This document shows, piece by piece, positions 46,255 through 57,990 of a stretch of 64,000 nucleotides of DNA. Position 1 is the first letter of the stretch. Each line of letters opens with the position of its first letter. The stretch is taken from the NCBI RefSeq assembly GCF_002878395.1, contig NC_061118.1:127802776-127866775 (forward strand), in the 5' to 3' direction. A program made the translations under genes and the position numbers. A model generated the notes under the pieces. It searched no databases, was not told where the DNA came from, and was given only the letters and a program-made list of their open reading frames with translations. The DNA is from Capsicum annuum (Eukaryota; Streptophyta; Magnoliopsida; Solanales; Solanaceae).

Positions 46255-48621
46255 TGAAATGACCTGAACTAGGGCCTTGTCATAATGGGCATCTCAAGCC
46301 CAACTAAGGCTGGAGATCATCCTATTACCCAATCCAACCAACCAGCATATACCCTGAGTCGGATGATTTCTGAACATATAAAAAGATAATGTGATTAACA
46401 ACACAAAGACTTTAGGATAGGTCTAAGACCATGACCAACCCAAACAAGTCTATCTGTCCAATGCCCAACTAACAACCATAACAAAATAAAAATAACAACA
46501 AAGTCCATATCTATACCGTAACCTAACCAAGTCCACTATTTGTCTATATAAATCCTCTAAAAGATATCTAAGAATACCTTATCGAGACATGAACCAAACC
46601 ATAGCTAAAACCAATGTCCAAGTCTAAATCAATAAAGACATAATAAAACTGAAATAAAGAAATAGAGCCTTTCAAAGTATAGGAGCTCACCTCTTTAAGT
46701 CAACACAATTTGTTCCCAAGTCCAATCATTGAATAGGAGGTGTAAGAATATCACCAATAATTGCATCACGTAGGGATACAGCATCGAAGATGATTAGTGG
46801 TTGGAGTGCTAGCTTGTAACTCTAGGGTAAGGATAAAATAATGCCACTAGGTCAAATCCAATCAACCAATGTAATATATACATATACATATATACCATGC
46901 AGAGGCAGGGAACAAGATTAGCATGAACTTTGAAATCATTAAAACCTGGGATGTTGTAGCATAGCCATCCTAAAGCATGGCATCCATGGGCTATAAGTGA
47001 ATAGCTCTCCCCTGGGTGGAAGGGCCTCAGTGCATATAGCTGCACGAACCATAGAATATCCAAAACTGTATAAGCTTATATGGGGGACTCGAATCTCCTG
47101 GCATAATCAAGGTGACTTAAAAACTAATACATATATTGGAGGTACTTGAACCTTCTATTCACATATTCATTTGGTGGACCCAAACCACCCAATTACAAAT
47201 ACTCCCGCACCTACTAGTGCAGTTTCCAATGTTAGTCCTTCAGACTCCATTTTCATGGCCCAACTACACATCCCACTTTTAAAGCCTAATTTAAACCATC
47301 ATTTAACATACACAAGCATTAAGCCAATTACTTACCAAAGGCACTTTGTTAATATCATCATACCAACACCTCTTGCAAGCGTACAATATAACATTACCAT
47401 TATTAATCAACCAATCATTCATTTGACTTTAGGATATAAACCTATTATCTAACAAAGACACTTATTCAATTCAAAGTTTAGCGAGGCAAACCCATTGTCT
47501 AGTAAAGACATCAATCCATTTAATATTTAGGGATTTAATCTCTTTATAGACAACTAAACCACCAAGGTTATCTTTTAAATAATTACATGGCCAACAAGGC
47601 CTTTAAAATACCATTTACCAACCATATATCTTCATTAGGCTAATTTCTTAGTTTAAAAGACCATTAGCATTTAACAAATTTATTCTATTAGGCATTTTCA
47701 CAAACACTTTGAGGGCATACCATTACCAAAACCAAAACCAAAGTAAAAACATTCAAGTTTAGGGTTACCCATGACCCATTTGTTAAACCACAATTACCAA
47801 GAACCTATATATGGAAACCATCACCAAAAATATGTATAAACATAAGTTAAGCCATGAGTAAACAATACTCAATCATATGCAACAAAACCCTCAACATTGA
47901 TTTTCAAAACCACCATTTATAAATCATAAAAAATCTCTAAAATATATGATATTTATGAACTAACAATGAGGTAAGAGTCGCATGCCTTATTCATGAAGAT
48001 TCACGAAAGAAACTTCACTCTTGAGCCTCTAGATGAACACCTTTGTAAAACCCTAGCCCCAATTTTCTTGAGAGATTTTAGAGAGGATTTTGAAGTGTTT
48101 TTATATTTCAAAGTATGTTATGAGAGGACACAATATGTTTTAATACGTGGGGACTTAAGGGTTTTAGGATGGAAAGTGTCTAAAATATCCTCAGCTAAAA
48201 AGTTTTAAAATGTGCACAGGAGGGTACAACCCCTTCTTTTCTCGTACACAAACATAAGAATGGTACACACCACTTGTACCTAGGAATAAAGTTGGACTCC
48301 AATATTTTCTAATGTATGATTCCCTAGACCAAATTGTACCCAATCTTATGATTAGTACCTCTAACAGTACGCTAAATAGAATTCTCTAGGCCAGACATAG
48401 GATATCATATGATTAGGTAGCATACTACTCGTACCCTAACATACGACTAGAAAGATGCTTAATTGTACGTTGGATAGAATACAACTAATCCACACTAATC
48501 TTCATATGAGCGGAGGGACCCAAAACCATATCACATCATACAACTAATTTGATCAAGTTGTATGATGTCCAAAATGCTCAACTTAGTAAACTTTCTAAGG
48601 GTCCAAATCTAGGGTATTTTA
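46255..48621 (-). repeat. Solo LTR of a gypsy element
   Basis: A single minus-strand LTR of 2.37 kb runs from 48,621 (TAAAATACCCTAGATTTGG) to TCATTTCA at 46,255, with no interior and no second copy beside it. Flanks CTAGA (46,250-46,254) and GTAGA (48,622-48,626) match at 4 of 5, a plausible target duplication. Both ends resemble the split LTR at 39,241 and 55,797, so it is the same family. Solo LTRs arise by recombination between the two LTRs of one element. Confidence 0.75.
48210..48545 (-). promoter_or_regulatory. CGTAC/TACGA word cluster in solo LTR
   Basis: Words such as CTCGTAC, ATACGACT and GTACACA recur, in the same part of the LTR as the cluster at 8,085-8,545 in a related family. 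There is no clear TATA box. Confidence 0.35.
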
Positions 48622-50783
48622 GTAGATCTATATTAACATTAGCTGAGTATGGGTGTAGCTTTTGGGTTCAAGTCCCATTTATCTTGGCACATTGGACTTA
48701 TTGTGGACCTTCAGTAGTACATGATAGTGATGTTCATTTTTGTACTGCCTATTCATTATATTTATATTTATATTATTGTTACTATTTCTACCACTACTTG
48801 AGGATATTAATATTATTTGATATTATTACTTGATGTAATTTATCCTCATTGGGTATCTTTATAGTCTAGCATTATCTATTTAGAATTTCATTTATTTGAG
48901 ACTCTTATTTGGTGGCTTGAGTAGATATATCCCTATTTGATAATTTCTTTCCCATAGAGAGAGGAGGTTGATTGATTTCTCTCTTATTTAGCTGTGTTAG
49001 ATTATTTCGGGAATGTATAGTGATAATGAAGGTAAGTTGATCTTCTGTGGTTTTGTATGGTTCTAGAGTTGGCAATTTTGTTATATTCCTCGTTCTTAAG
49101 TTTGAGACTCTTAGACTTGACCCATGGGTTTCCAAGGTTTTAACTTTGACTCTTTCTTTTTATATATAGACCATTTTTTAGATTGACTAGTTTTGGATCG
49201 TTTCTTTGCTTATGGCTATTTCATTGCCCGATAGTGGGTTTGATTTTGACATTGAGATATCCTGAGTCATCTCTTAGACTTGTTGGATTCATCTCATGGT
49301 GATAATTTCCCTTGTCATTGTTATAGATATTGGATGCTCTGTTCTCATAGTGATGTGATTCTTGTCTTCTGTGGATTTAGGGTGATAGAGCTAGGTGGGC
49401 TTTCCTGTGATCGCCTCCTAATAGAAAATTAGAAATTCTTTTTCTTGAGTCGTTTGATTTTCTGGTGGTGATCTTAATATTGACCTTGGTTTTGAGATTG
49501 TTATTTTCTTCTTTGATTATGGATTTGTGAATGGATCGAGTAATGATTGTCTTACTTGTGTGGATTAAGGAAATCCTTATTTTAGAGTTATTTGACCTAA
49601 CAAGGTTTGGTGTAGTATTTTTCCTAGATGATATGAGCCTATGGCTATTCTTTGCCACGATGGAGTGTTAGATTGGTTAGTTTTTGGCTTGAGTGCATTT
49701 CTCAGAGTTGCTAGAGTTTTACCATCACTAGTGTGATTTGTGGCCTGTATAAGTTCTTAAGTATTGATAGTTCATTCCCTCTAGCATATATAAAGTGGAT
49801 TTCCTATGTTTTCATCATTGGTGTTGAGATTTCTACTTAGAATTGTAAAGCTTGAGTGCAACCTTAATTTTTGAATTATCTTAGTTCGAATTTCATATAT
49901 AGGCTAGATGAGTCTAATTTATGGTTGCCTGTTCAAATTATTGACTTTGATTGGATTATTATTGATAAATGCTCAAATAATATCCCATGGACCTGGTATT
50001 GGTTCCTTCAATTTTAACCTTGAGCCTTCAGTTTACTTTGAGAATTTTGGATAATATACACAGTGGGAGTAGCATGCTTAAGTTAGATTCAATATGGTTT
50101 CATTCTCCATTGATAGGGCATCCTAGAGAAGATTGTTATGTGATGAGTGGTTGTGCATTAATCTTTTGGATTCTAGCTTTGATTACCATCTAGACTAGTA
50201 AGAGTATTGACATATATTGTATTCCTTGATTATCTACATGTGTGTTCTTACATAGCGCCTTATGAGCTTATTCTCAAGTTTGTCATATGGACTTTCAATG
50301 GACTAGCTTTTGTTCTTTGAGTTCTCATAATGATATTGTATAAGCAGAACTCGAGTAATTTTCCTCTCGATTTGGAGTACATAGCAAGTGTGGATTGGTA
50401 AAAGACGGTTATATTTGGATTTTTGGTTGATTGTAGGACTTATGCCTTGGGTTTGTTTGGCCAGGATGAGCCGTTGTTGGTTTGTTCAGATATTGAGATG
50501 GTATCAGTTTATCGTTGTTTAGATTTGCATGCATCAACCTTTTTTGGTTCAGTGAAAGGCTAGTTGATGGTTCAGATTAAGTTTTGACTAATTGGAAGTG
50601 AAGTAAGAAAGATGGTTAAAAGGGGATACCGACGGAAAAATCTCTCAAAAGTGTTCTCTCCTCGTTGAGGTTATCTAGTAATTATGCATAGAGAATATAT
50701 GGGCCAGTACCTTGTCCTTACAAGCTTTTGAGGTTTTTCTATTCGTTGACTTTTGGGGATGAAAGTCTTTTGCTAGTGGATAT
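48622..50783 (+). other. Rest of the interior of the long-LTR element, non-coding
   Basis: About 2.2 kb between the solo LTR and the 3' LTR. Neither strand shows pol motifs. Open stretches at 48,905-49,135 and 49,377-49,658 (minus) and 49,987-50,193 (plus) have no family content. The final bases before TGTAATGACC are only weakly purine-rich (GGGGATGAAAG at 50,756). Confidence 0.5.
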
Positions 50784-51289
50784 TGTAATGACCCTCTTGG
50801 TTATTTTTCATATTTCTACATATATTCAATGATTAGAGCTTTCCCATAGCTTCCCTATATCATTTATGACTTGCTGGGGCTGACAATTAGGATACCAGGC
50901 AGTTCATTAAGCTTTTAGAGCCAATTCCCTATTTTGAAGTCTTCATTGGTGATAAATGGCCACCAGGCAAAAACTTTAGTAAAATGATCTTTGCGCGAAT
51001 TCTGACTATGCTAGTTACTTCAGAATATTGATTTTAGGATGGGTAGACAATTTGTTTCTGTCCCAATGACCCTGAGCTCATTTTTACGTACTGGTCGGAA
51101 AGTTTAAAAATTAGAAGTTTGGGTGCCAGACCCACATTCATTTAATATGACTACGAATGCAAAATGTGACTTGGCCATTACGTCTAGAATATCTAAATTA
51201 GTGTGGTTACATAATTTATTTGCGTATATCAAATTCTAAATGAATCTCGAGGCATTGTTGGAAACTTTTAAAACTTTCCATGCTTGCTG

Positions 51290-51432
51290 GTGCTGAAGCT
51301 TGTGCAATCCTACAAAAGCGACCATGGTCGCCCTAGTGAAATTGGAAGAATGTCGTAGCCATTTCTTTATTACGATTGCAATCCCTAGACTGTGATAGCA
51401 CACCTCTATACCTAGTGGGTATAAAAGGGCTT
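51290..51432 (+). promoter_or_regulatory. 14-base palindrome and TATA box in 3' LTR
   Basis: GCGACCATGGTCGC (51,318-51,331) is a perfect palindrome. GTATAAAAGGG (51,419-51,429) is a good plant TATA box about 90 bases downstream. The 5' LTR has decayed versions of both. Likely the core promoter region of the element. Confidence 0.5.
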
Positions 51433-53054
51433 TTTAGGCCATGTTTTGGCCATTTTTCACTCAACCTTGAGTGCTAAAAACCCTAAAAGGGTATGATACC
51501 TTCAAATTGAGACTTTGGGGTGACTTGGGCACTTGAAACTTCATTATTACGATTATCATTTGAATTAAGGTAAGATTCCATCACTTTCTTAATAAATTTC
51601 TTAGTTCTTGACCCAAAACCCCAAATAGAATGAGGGCTTGATTTTAGGCCCAAATTAGTTTTTTATTCACCCATTTCTTGTGGGTTATGATTCCTTGATC
51701 ATGTATCAATGTTGGGTTGACCTCAGAAATGTGATTTTCATAAGTGGGACCCATTTGGGGTATTTGGTGTCATTTTTTAACTCAAAGCATAATGGTGCAA
51801 TATGGTATCGTTATTATCGTATTGATGAGTATATTATGATTTTGATATTGTGATGGTATTTTGAGAATCTGAAGTGAAGTTGAACATTTGGTAAATCATG
51901 TAAGGATTTGCCATTTGACTTTAAGGTAGGCTTCTATCGACTCTTCTTCGTAGATAATACGTGTTTTTCATATTGCGTGTGAATGTGAATATTAAGTTTG
52001 ATTATGGGTCAAATGACTTAGTATTGAATATTTAAGTTTGGGTATTAGATGAAGGTTTTGACTAGTAAGTTGAAATGCTTAATGCCCTTTTTGAATCTAA
52101 TTACCTTATCCCTATATTGAACTAATTAGTAGCATGGATACAATATAATGCTAGGTTTCGTATGTGGTCTTAGCATTGTAACTATGTGTAGTATATTTAA
52201 CCATATTTGGGCTATTACTATAATCTTAAAATTGTAATTTAAGTAGAGTTTACTTATAAATGCCCATGTTTCTAGACGAAGTTCCTATCTTAAGTTTGTT
52301 ATGGCTCACTTGACATCTAAAAGTTTAACTAGATACCATAGCCTACTTTGGGGTGTAAATTGCCTAAATATGGAATTTGAGGATTAGAAATGGGTTCTTC
52401 AGTCCCACCTTAGGCTATGACTTGTGTTAGCCTTGTAGACTTAGATGCAGATGTTAGGCATTATTGAGACTATTGAGCATTTAGAATAAGTTTACTTCGT
52501 GTCTTAGTAAATTGTGATCTGGATTATGATTAATGGCTTATGGCATTGATATTGGGCCTTCAGAGATGTTATTTCCTCTCTGAAGTGATATTGGGCCTTT
52601 AGAGAAGTTACTTCCTTTTAGAAGTGATATTGGACATTTAGAGATATTATTCCTCTTAGATATGAGAATTGGCCTATAGAGATGATATTTCTCATAATCA
52701 CAATACATGTCCAATAGATGTGAGACACTTATTATTATTATGCTTCCTAGATGTGAGATGCTTATTAATATTATTCCTCATAGATGTGAGATGCCTCTTA
52801 TATGTGAGATGAGTATAAATATTCCTTATGGCTTGTAGAGATGTAATGCCTCATAAACATGCTATGGCTTATAAGTATGAGATGATGTATAAATATGATT
52901 ATTGACATATGTTTAGGATACATATATGGGTCGAAGGCCGTGATTACAATGCTATAATTATTCTGGATACATTATTGGGCCAAGGGTCGTGTTATGATCT
53001 CAATTAGACATATGGAAAGTGTTTATCATGGTATGGGATGCAGTTGTAGTTTAT

Positions 53055-53055
<1 letters not shown>

Positions 53056-53103
<48 letters not shown>

Positions 53104-53104
53104 C
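53056..53104 (+). repeat. TA microsatellite with CA tail
   Basis: About 20 TA units, then CACACA. The matching place in the 5' LTR (42,715-42,748) has only a few TA and about seven CA units. Confidence 0.9.
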
Positions 53105-53574
53105 TCTCTCGTATGGGATGAAGGAAGGTGCGTTATGATGCTTATGATTCCATTTTTTGAATACTAGTGATGGCACACATATATTCGGTACATTCATGAT
53201 AGTAATATTAATATATAGTGTGATTCTAGTTAAAATATGATCTTATGATTATTCTTCCTATTCAAGGGTTAAAGCCCACTTTTCATCTTAAAAATAGATT
53301 TCTTTATAATAATAATTGCTTTACTTAATTGTTACCTTATAAATAAAAGAGATTAATAATAATGTTTAAGGAATTGCTTGTAGCAGATTTCGATCTATGA
53401 TTTGACACTACTATTTACTTCGATCGTGAGATATTTCAACTCTTTCTACACTTTTATCAGTATTTTATCTTGATGATCACTCTGGGCAATGAATTTACGT
53501 ACTTACACTCTTTTAGTCACGACTTGGGTCCATGCACCTATTACATATATATGTATTGATGATTATGATATATG

Positions 53575-53770
53575 CTTATGTATTCGGCAAGGCCAAAGGA
53601 TATTGTAATGATGACATTGATACTCGAAAAGGCTGAAGGATTTTGTGATGATGATATTGATACCCAATAAGGCTGAAGGATGTTATGATAATGATATTAA
53701 TACCCGACAAGGCCAAAAGATGTTGTGATAATGATATTGATACTCGACAAGGTCGGAAAATTATTACACT
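53575..53770 (+). repeat. Minisatellite of about 44 bp, four to five copies
   Basis: Same unit as at 43,205-43,352 (ATTGATACCCGACAAGG, AAGGATGTTGTGATAATG), expanded in this LTR. Confidence 0.8.
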
Positions 53771-54487
53771 GATGTGCCTATATGTATATCTATCGATTTG
53801 AGTTCGAGTAGCACGATGTATGATAATTATATATATATATATACCCAGAAATCCTGGAGGATGATTATGATGATGATGGTTATGATCATGATATTATGAA
53901 ATTGTGGATTTGGATGTATTGATTCTTGCATGCGCATCACGTATCACTAATATGTACCTATATCTATCAACTAGTATGGGAGTATTGCATAGGTATAGGT
54001 GATGACTATGCCTTATGGTGTGTGATATATTGATTGAACCTTCTGATCCTGGGGTGGTGGGGGAAAGTGATAGGATCAGTTAGGTATTTGGTTGTCTGGA
54101 CAAGTCGGTTACTTGCGTTGTTATTGACATTATTATTATCATTGTCATTATTATTGTTATGGCTATTTTATGATAGATTGGTCATTGATTCGGTATTGAA
54201 ACTTGAGGTTTGATTCTAACCTCTTTATCTTACGATTATATTACCATGCATGACCGTCTGATGACGTGATATATGGATTAGAGCACAGGTATAATAGCAC
54301 TATCTTTTTCTATGATTATGAGATCTTAAATAGCTAGTCTGATGACTTAAGCTATCCTTTGAGTAGACTTTGTGAACATACTTATATATATTTATGCATA
54401 CTTAGCCATATATAGCTATGGTATTGCTGTATATCCCTCTTTTCCTTCATTTACTCGGATTATATACTCGTTCCTTTGCCTTGTATA

Positions 54488-54531
54488 CTTATATATATAT
54501 GTATATATATATATACGTATATATATACTCG
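54488..54531 (+). repeat. Interrupted TA tract
   Basis: TA units broken by ATGTAT and ACGTAT; the 5' LTR has a shorter version at 43,947. Confidence 0.8.
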
Positions 54532-55212
54532 AACTTGAATATTGGCCAATGATATACGATATAGTGATGATATTCCTAAGTATGATTAGAATAAGATAGT
54601 GAATTCTTATTACTTCCTTAGCCTTAATATGTTAAGTCTCCTAGGCATGAATAGGATAGGTTATCCTTACTATCTCATTGGTTGTTTTATATGGTCGCTG
54701 GATATTTTGGTGTAGTTTTCCATTTTGTTTATATGTTATGTATTTCTGCTTTATCTTTGGAGCTCAATCATTAATTGCCTACTCAGTACCATATGTTTGG
54801 AACATATACTACACGTCTACAGCCTGCATATTATAGTATGGGTTATAGCTATTGATGTGTGTGTCGTGCAGAACAACAATTGTTCAGAGACTTAGATGAG
54901 CTCCTTACTTTTGGAATATTATTTATCTCTCACCTATGTATTAGACTAGTCTTTATGTTGTATTCGGAGATAAGTTGTATCAGTATATCCATTTGTACTT
55001 TACTTTGAAATCTTGTTTATGTAGAAGCTCTTATACGATACCATTAGGTTTTGGGATTATACTGTGTTATTGATCATATATTTTAGATATTTGGCATTCT
55101 TTCCTTATCTCTTTAGGTAGTCCCATTACTAGCCATTTCAAACTACGGGTTTTGCTTGCCTACTGGTAGGTTATACTAGGCGTCATCATGATCCAAGAAA
55201 TTGGGTCATGAA

Positions 55213-55797
55213 ACGATGATTAAACATATGCCACAATATAAAATACAAGTTAGGGATAAGAGATATACCTGAATACCAAAGAAACTGAAGGAAAACTCGT
55301 AGTTTGAAGCTTGGAGTTTGAACTACTTGTAAACCCTAGTTTTCTCTTGACTTGGAATTTATAGAGGAAAGAGTAATTTATTTGATTTCATAACTAATGG
55401 AAAAGAGGTCCTTAGTATGTTTTTAAGTCGTGGGTAAAGTGTAAATGAAGGAAAAGACCAAAATAACCTTAATTGAGACGTGCAGGAAAAATTTAGCCTA
55501 GTCATCCTAACTTAGGTAACTACTCATGATGACTGATCATGAGTTTTACCTGGACGCGATACCTGAGCATCAAAAATCCCAACCTCCACTGTTCTGACCT
55601 CGAGCCTCTCTTCACGAGTCATTGTCTGATGTCATGAATTGTGACCAAGGTGATGCATCAACAACCTCACTGGTGAGACCATAAGTCCTACTATACGACC
55701 CGTGACAAGTGATAACAACTGATCACCTGAGTCGTAGTCATGACAATGTTGTCCACACTCTAGAAATTTTAGGGTCCAAAACTTAGGGTATTAAATT
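55213..55797 (-). repeat. 3' LTR of the LINE-nested gypsy element, proximal part
   Basis: Read on the minus strand the LTR begins at about 55,797 (TTTAATACCCTAAG) after a purine tract (CTTGAGGGGTGAGG, 55,799-55,816). It runs to 55,213 and continues at 40,665. The first five bases (55,213-55,217, ACGAT) are the right target duplication of the long-LTR element. Confidence 0.7.
55354..55770 (-). promoter_or_regulatory. Inverted-word block and TATA box in gypsy LTR
   Basis: A block rich in words such as ACTCATGATGACTGATCATG (55,532-55,551) and GACCCGTGACAAGTG spans about 55,500-55,760. In LTR orientation CTCTATAAATTCC (about 55,355-55,368 on the plus strand) is a good TATA box downstream. Role inferred from position. 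Confidence 0.4.
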
Positions 55798-55929
55798 ACC
55801 TCACCCCTCAAGATCATTCGTACCTGAATCAGAAGATAGGGAACCTATGGCACAAAAACAAGAAGGAATGGAACTAGAATCCAATGACGAATTTCAAAAT
55901 GCAATAGGAGGAAAAATGAAACTCATACC

Positions 55930-56563
55930 TCAAGCATTTTCATCCAAGGTTCAGAACAAGAATGGATACTTTGCCTTCACATCTTCCTAATCTTCCTAAG
56001 TATCTTCTTCCACCTTTTGATTCCTCCAAAGCACTTTTACCGAAGCTATATCCTTTGTCGTCAATCTACAAACTTGCCTATCGAATATGTCAACCAGGAC
56101 CTCCTTTTAAAACAAGGAATCCGAAATACCAACATACTCCATAGGAACAATCAAAGAAGGATCACCCACATACTTTTTTAGTATAGACACATGGAGAGCA
56201 GAATGAATAGAAGTTAAACTCATCGGCAAATCAAACTCCTAAGATACATTCCCAATTCTCCTTACAACCTGATATGGGCCAATGTAACGGGGACTGAGCT
56301 TCCCTTTCTTCTCAAACCTTATAACTCCTTTCATTGGAGAAACTTTTAAGAACACCCAATCACTAACCTCAAACTCCAACTCCCTCCGCTTCACATATGC
56401 ATATTACTTTTGGCGACTTTAAGCAGTCTTAAGTCTTTCTCTAATCACCTTCACATTTTCCATGTCATGTTGAACCATGTTAAGACAAAAAAAACCTAGA
56501 CTCACCAACCTTAAAACACCCAATAAAAGACCTGCACCTTCTACCATAGAGATCCTCATAAGA
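55930..56563 (-). pseudogene. Gypsy integrase C-terminus with chromo-like tail
   Basis: The minus strand gives 'EDLYGRRCRSFIGCF' (about 56,560), 'RRELEFEVSDWVFLKVSPMK' (about 56,390-56,335), 'KKGKLSPRYIGPYQVVRRIG', 'LKKYVGDPSLIVPMEYVG' and the chromo-like tail 'VDIFDRQVCRLTTKDIASVK' (about 56,110-56,040). Several stops occur. The catalytic core with its D,D-35-E motif is missing: at about 56,565-56,575 the reading jumps from the RNase H/integrase linker to the ALYGRRC-type segment. It cannot have been active in this form. Confidence 0.75.
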
Positions 56564-57300
56564 AGCCATCTCCCTTAATCTCGAAAGCCAGAACTTTTTT
56601 CTGACCCATATCATCCATAATATGCATAGGTATGGGATCCAAATCCTTCTTCTCTTTCAACTTAACACCAAGAGTTGACTTAACCACTTCTTGAGTAATT
56701 AATCCTCCATCCTCTGAGTCCAAATGACAAACTCCCAAGTTAGACAACCTGTGAATATCCCTCACCAATCCTTTTTCCTCCTCATCAACGTATGATAAGC
56801 TCCCCCATAGACAACCTTGTTAGATCTCAATGACAACATTAACTTTACTTGGATGGTAGTGAAGACTCATGCTATTATCCATAAGCAATTCAAGCCACTT
56901 CCTTTACCAGAGATTCAACTCCTTCTGAGTAAACACATACTGCAAGCTCTTAGGATCTGAATAAATATCCACATGCACTCTATACAAATAAAGGCACCAA
57001 ATCTTTATGCAAAAACCATAATTGCCAACTCTAGATTATGAGTCAGATAATTTCTTTTATGAACCTTAAGTTTTCTAGGATCATAAGCCACAACCTTACC
57101 ATGTTGCATGAAAGCACAACCCAGTCCTATATGGGATGCATCACAATACACCACAAATCCATGTATACCCTCATGCAGGGTAAAAATAGGTGCAGAAGTC
57201 AACATATCCGTCAACTTCTAAAAACTACTCTCACAAGTATTGAAACATAAAAACTAAATATTTTTCTGAATCAACTTCGTCAACGGAGAAGCAATAGAAG
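56564..57300 (-). pseudogene. Gypsy RNase H
   Basis: Open stretch 57,214-57,005 reads 'LTSAPIFTLHEGIHGFVVYC', 'DASHIGLGCAFMQHGKVVAY' and 'KVHKRNYLTHNLELA', the RNase H core with its first catalytic Asp (YCDAS) kept. The C-terminal part follows in other frames ('SLQYVFTQKELN'-like near 56,930). The linker 'VRDIHRLSNLGVCHLDSEDG' (56,766-56,700) ends at the integrase deletion. Confidence 0.75.
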
Positions 57301-57990
57301 AAAAACTCTCCACGAACCTCCTATCATAAATAGCTAAGCTAAGAAAGATCCTAATGTTTGTTGGAGTAGTTGATCTAGGCCATTTCATAACTTCCACAAC
57401 CTTTTGTGGATCCACCTTGATCCCCTTACCACAAATAACTTGTCAAATAAAGGTCACTATACTTATCCAAAATTTATACTTAGAAACCTAAGCATACAAT
57501 ATCTAGTCCTTAAGATTCAGCAAAATAATTCAATGGTAATCATCATGATCCTCTTCATTCATAGAATACAAAAAGATGTCATTAATAAAGACTATAACAA
57601 ACAAGTCCAGAAACTGCCTTAACATCTAATTTATAAGATCCATTAACACGACCGAAGTATTATTCAATCAAAATAACATAACCAAAAACTTGTAATGGCC
57701 ATACTAGAATTGAAAAATAGTCTTGCGAATATCAACCTCCTGAATTTTCAATTGATGATATTCCGAATGAAGATCAATCTAAGAGAAATACCTAGCACCC
57801 TATAGCTTGTATAAAAAATTATTAATCCTAGGAAGGGGGAACTTATTCTTCACTACAGCCTTACTCAACTAACAGTTATCTATACATACCTAAAGAGACA
57901 TATCTTTCTATCACACCAAAAGTATGAGAGCACCTTACAAACACACACTAGCATGAATAAATCCCTTATCAAGAAAATCTTTTCATTGCA
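57250..57990 (-). pseudogene. Gypsy reverse transcriptase (N-terminus deleted)
   Basis: The reading starts abruptly at 'KDFLDKGFIHAS' (about 57,985), without protease or the RT N-terminal linker. It passes 'NKFPLPRINNFLYKL' (about 57,855-57,810) and 'DLHSEYHQLKIQEVDIRKT', and gives the active site as FINDIFLYS at 57,556-57,591, so the first catalytic Asp of the pair is Asn. It continues with 'KIRIFLSLAIYDRRFVESF'-like thumb sequence near 57,330. Many stops. Confidence 0.7.

Larger units (their letters stand above)
40666..55212 (+). mobile_element. Plus-strand element with very long LTRs and no recognisable pol
   Basis: Two direct repeats of 3,988 bp (40,666-44,653) and 4,429 bp (50,784-55,212) flank an interior with an initiator-Met primer site, leader and degraded gag. 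Excluding the nested solo LTR the interior is about 3.8 kb. I find no protease, RT or integrase. The size and lack of pol fit a large retrotransposon derivative (non-autonomous). The leader and LTR wording suggest a gypsy origin. Target duplication ACAAT/ACGAT supports the borders. Confidence 0.75.
50784..55212 (+). repeat. 3' LTR (4.4 kb) of the long-LTR element
   Basis: It starts TGTAATGACCCTC and ends GGGTCATGAA. It is about 440 bp longer than the 5' LTR, partly from expanded minisatellite and TA tracts and from an extra segment near 51,890-52,110 that I could not match in the 5' copy. Confidence 0.85.

Noticed and set aside
48549..48833. 94-codon plus-strand frame
   Set aside because: It crosses the right border of the solo LTR and ends in a Tyr/Leu-rich stretch from TAT-type low-complexity DNA; no domain content.
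49377..49658. 93-codon minus-strand Lys/Asn/Ser-rich frame
   Set aside because: It is antisense to T-rich non-coding interior of the long-LTR element; no family resemblance and no conserved second copy.
54372..54599. 75-codon Tyr/Ile-rich plus-strand frame
   Set aside because: It is a translation of an interrupted TA tract in the long LTR; the matching part of the 5' LTR is not open.
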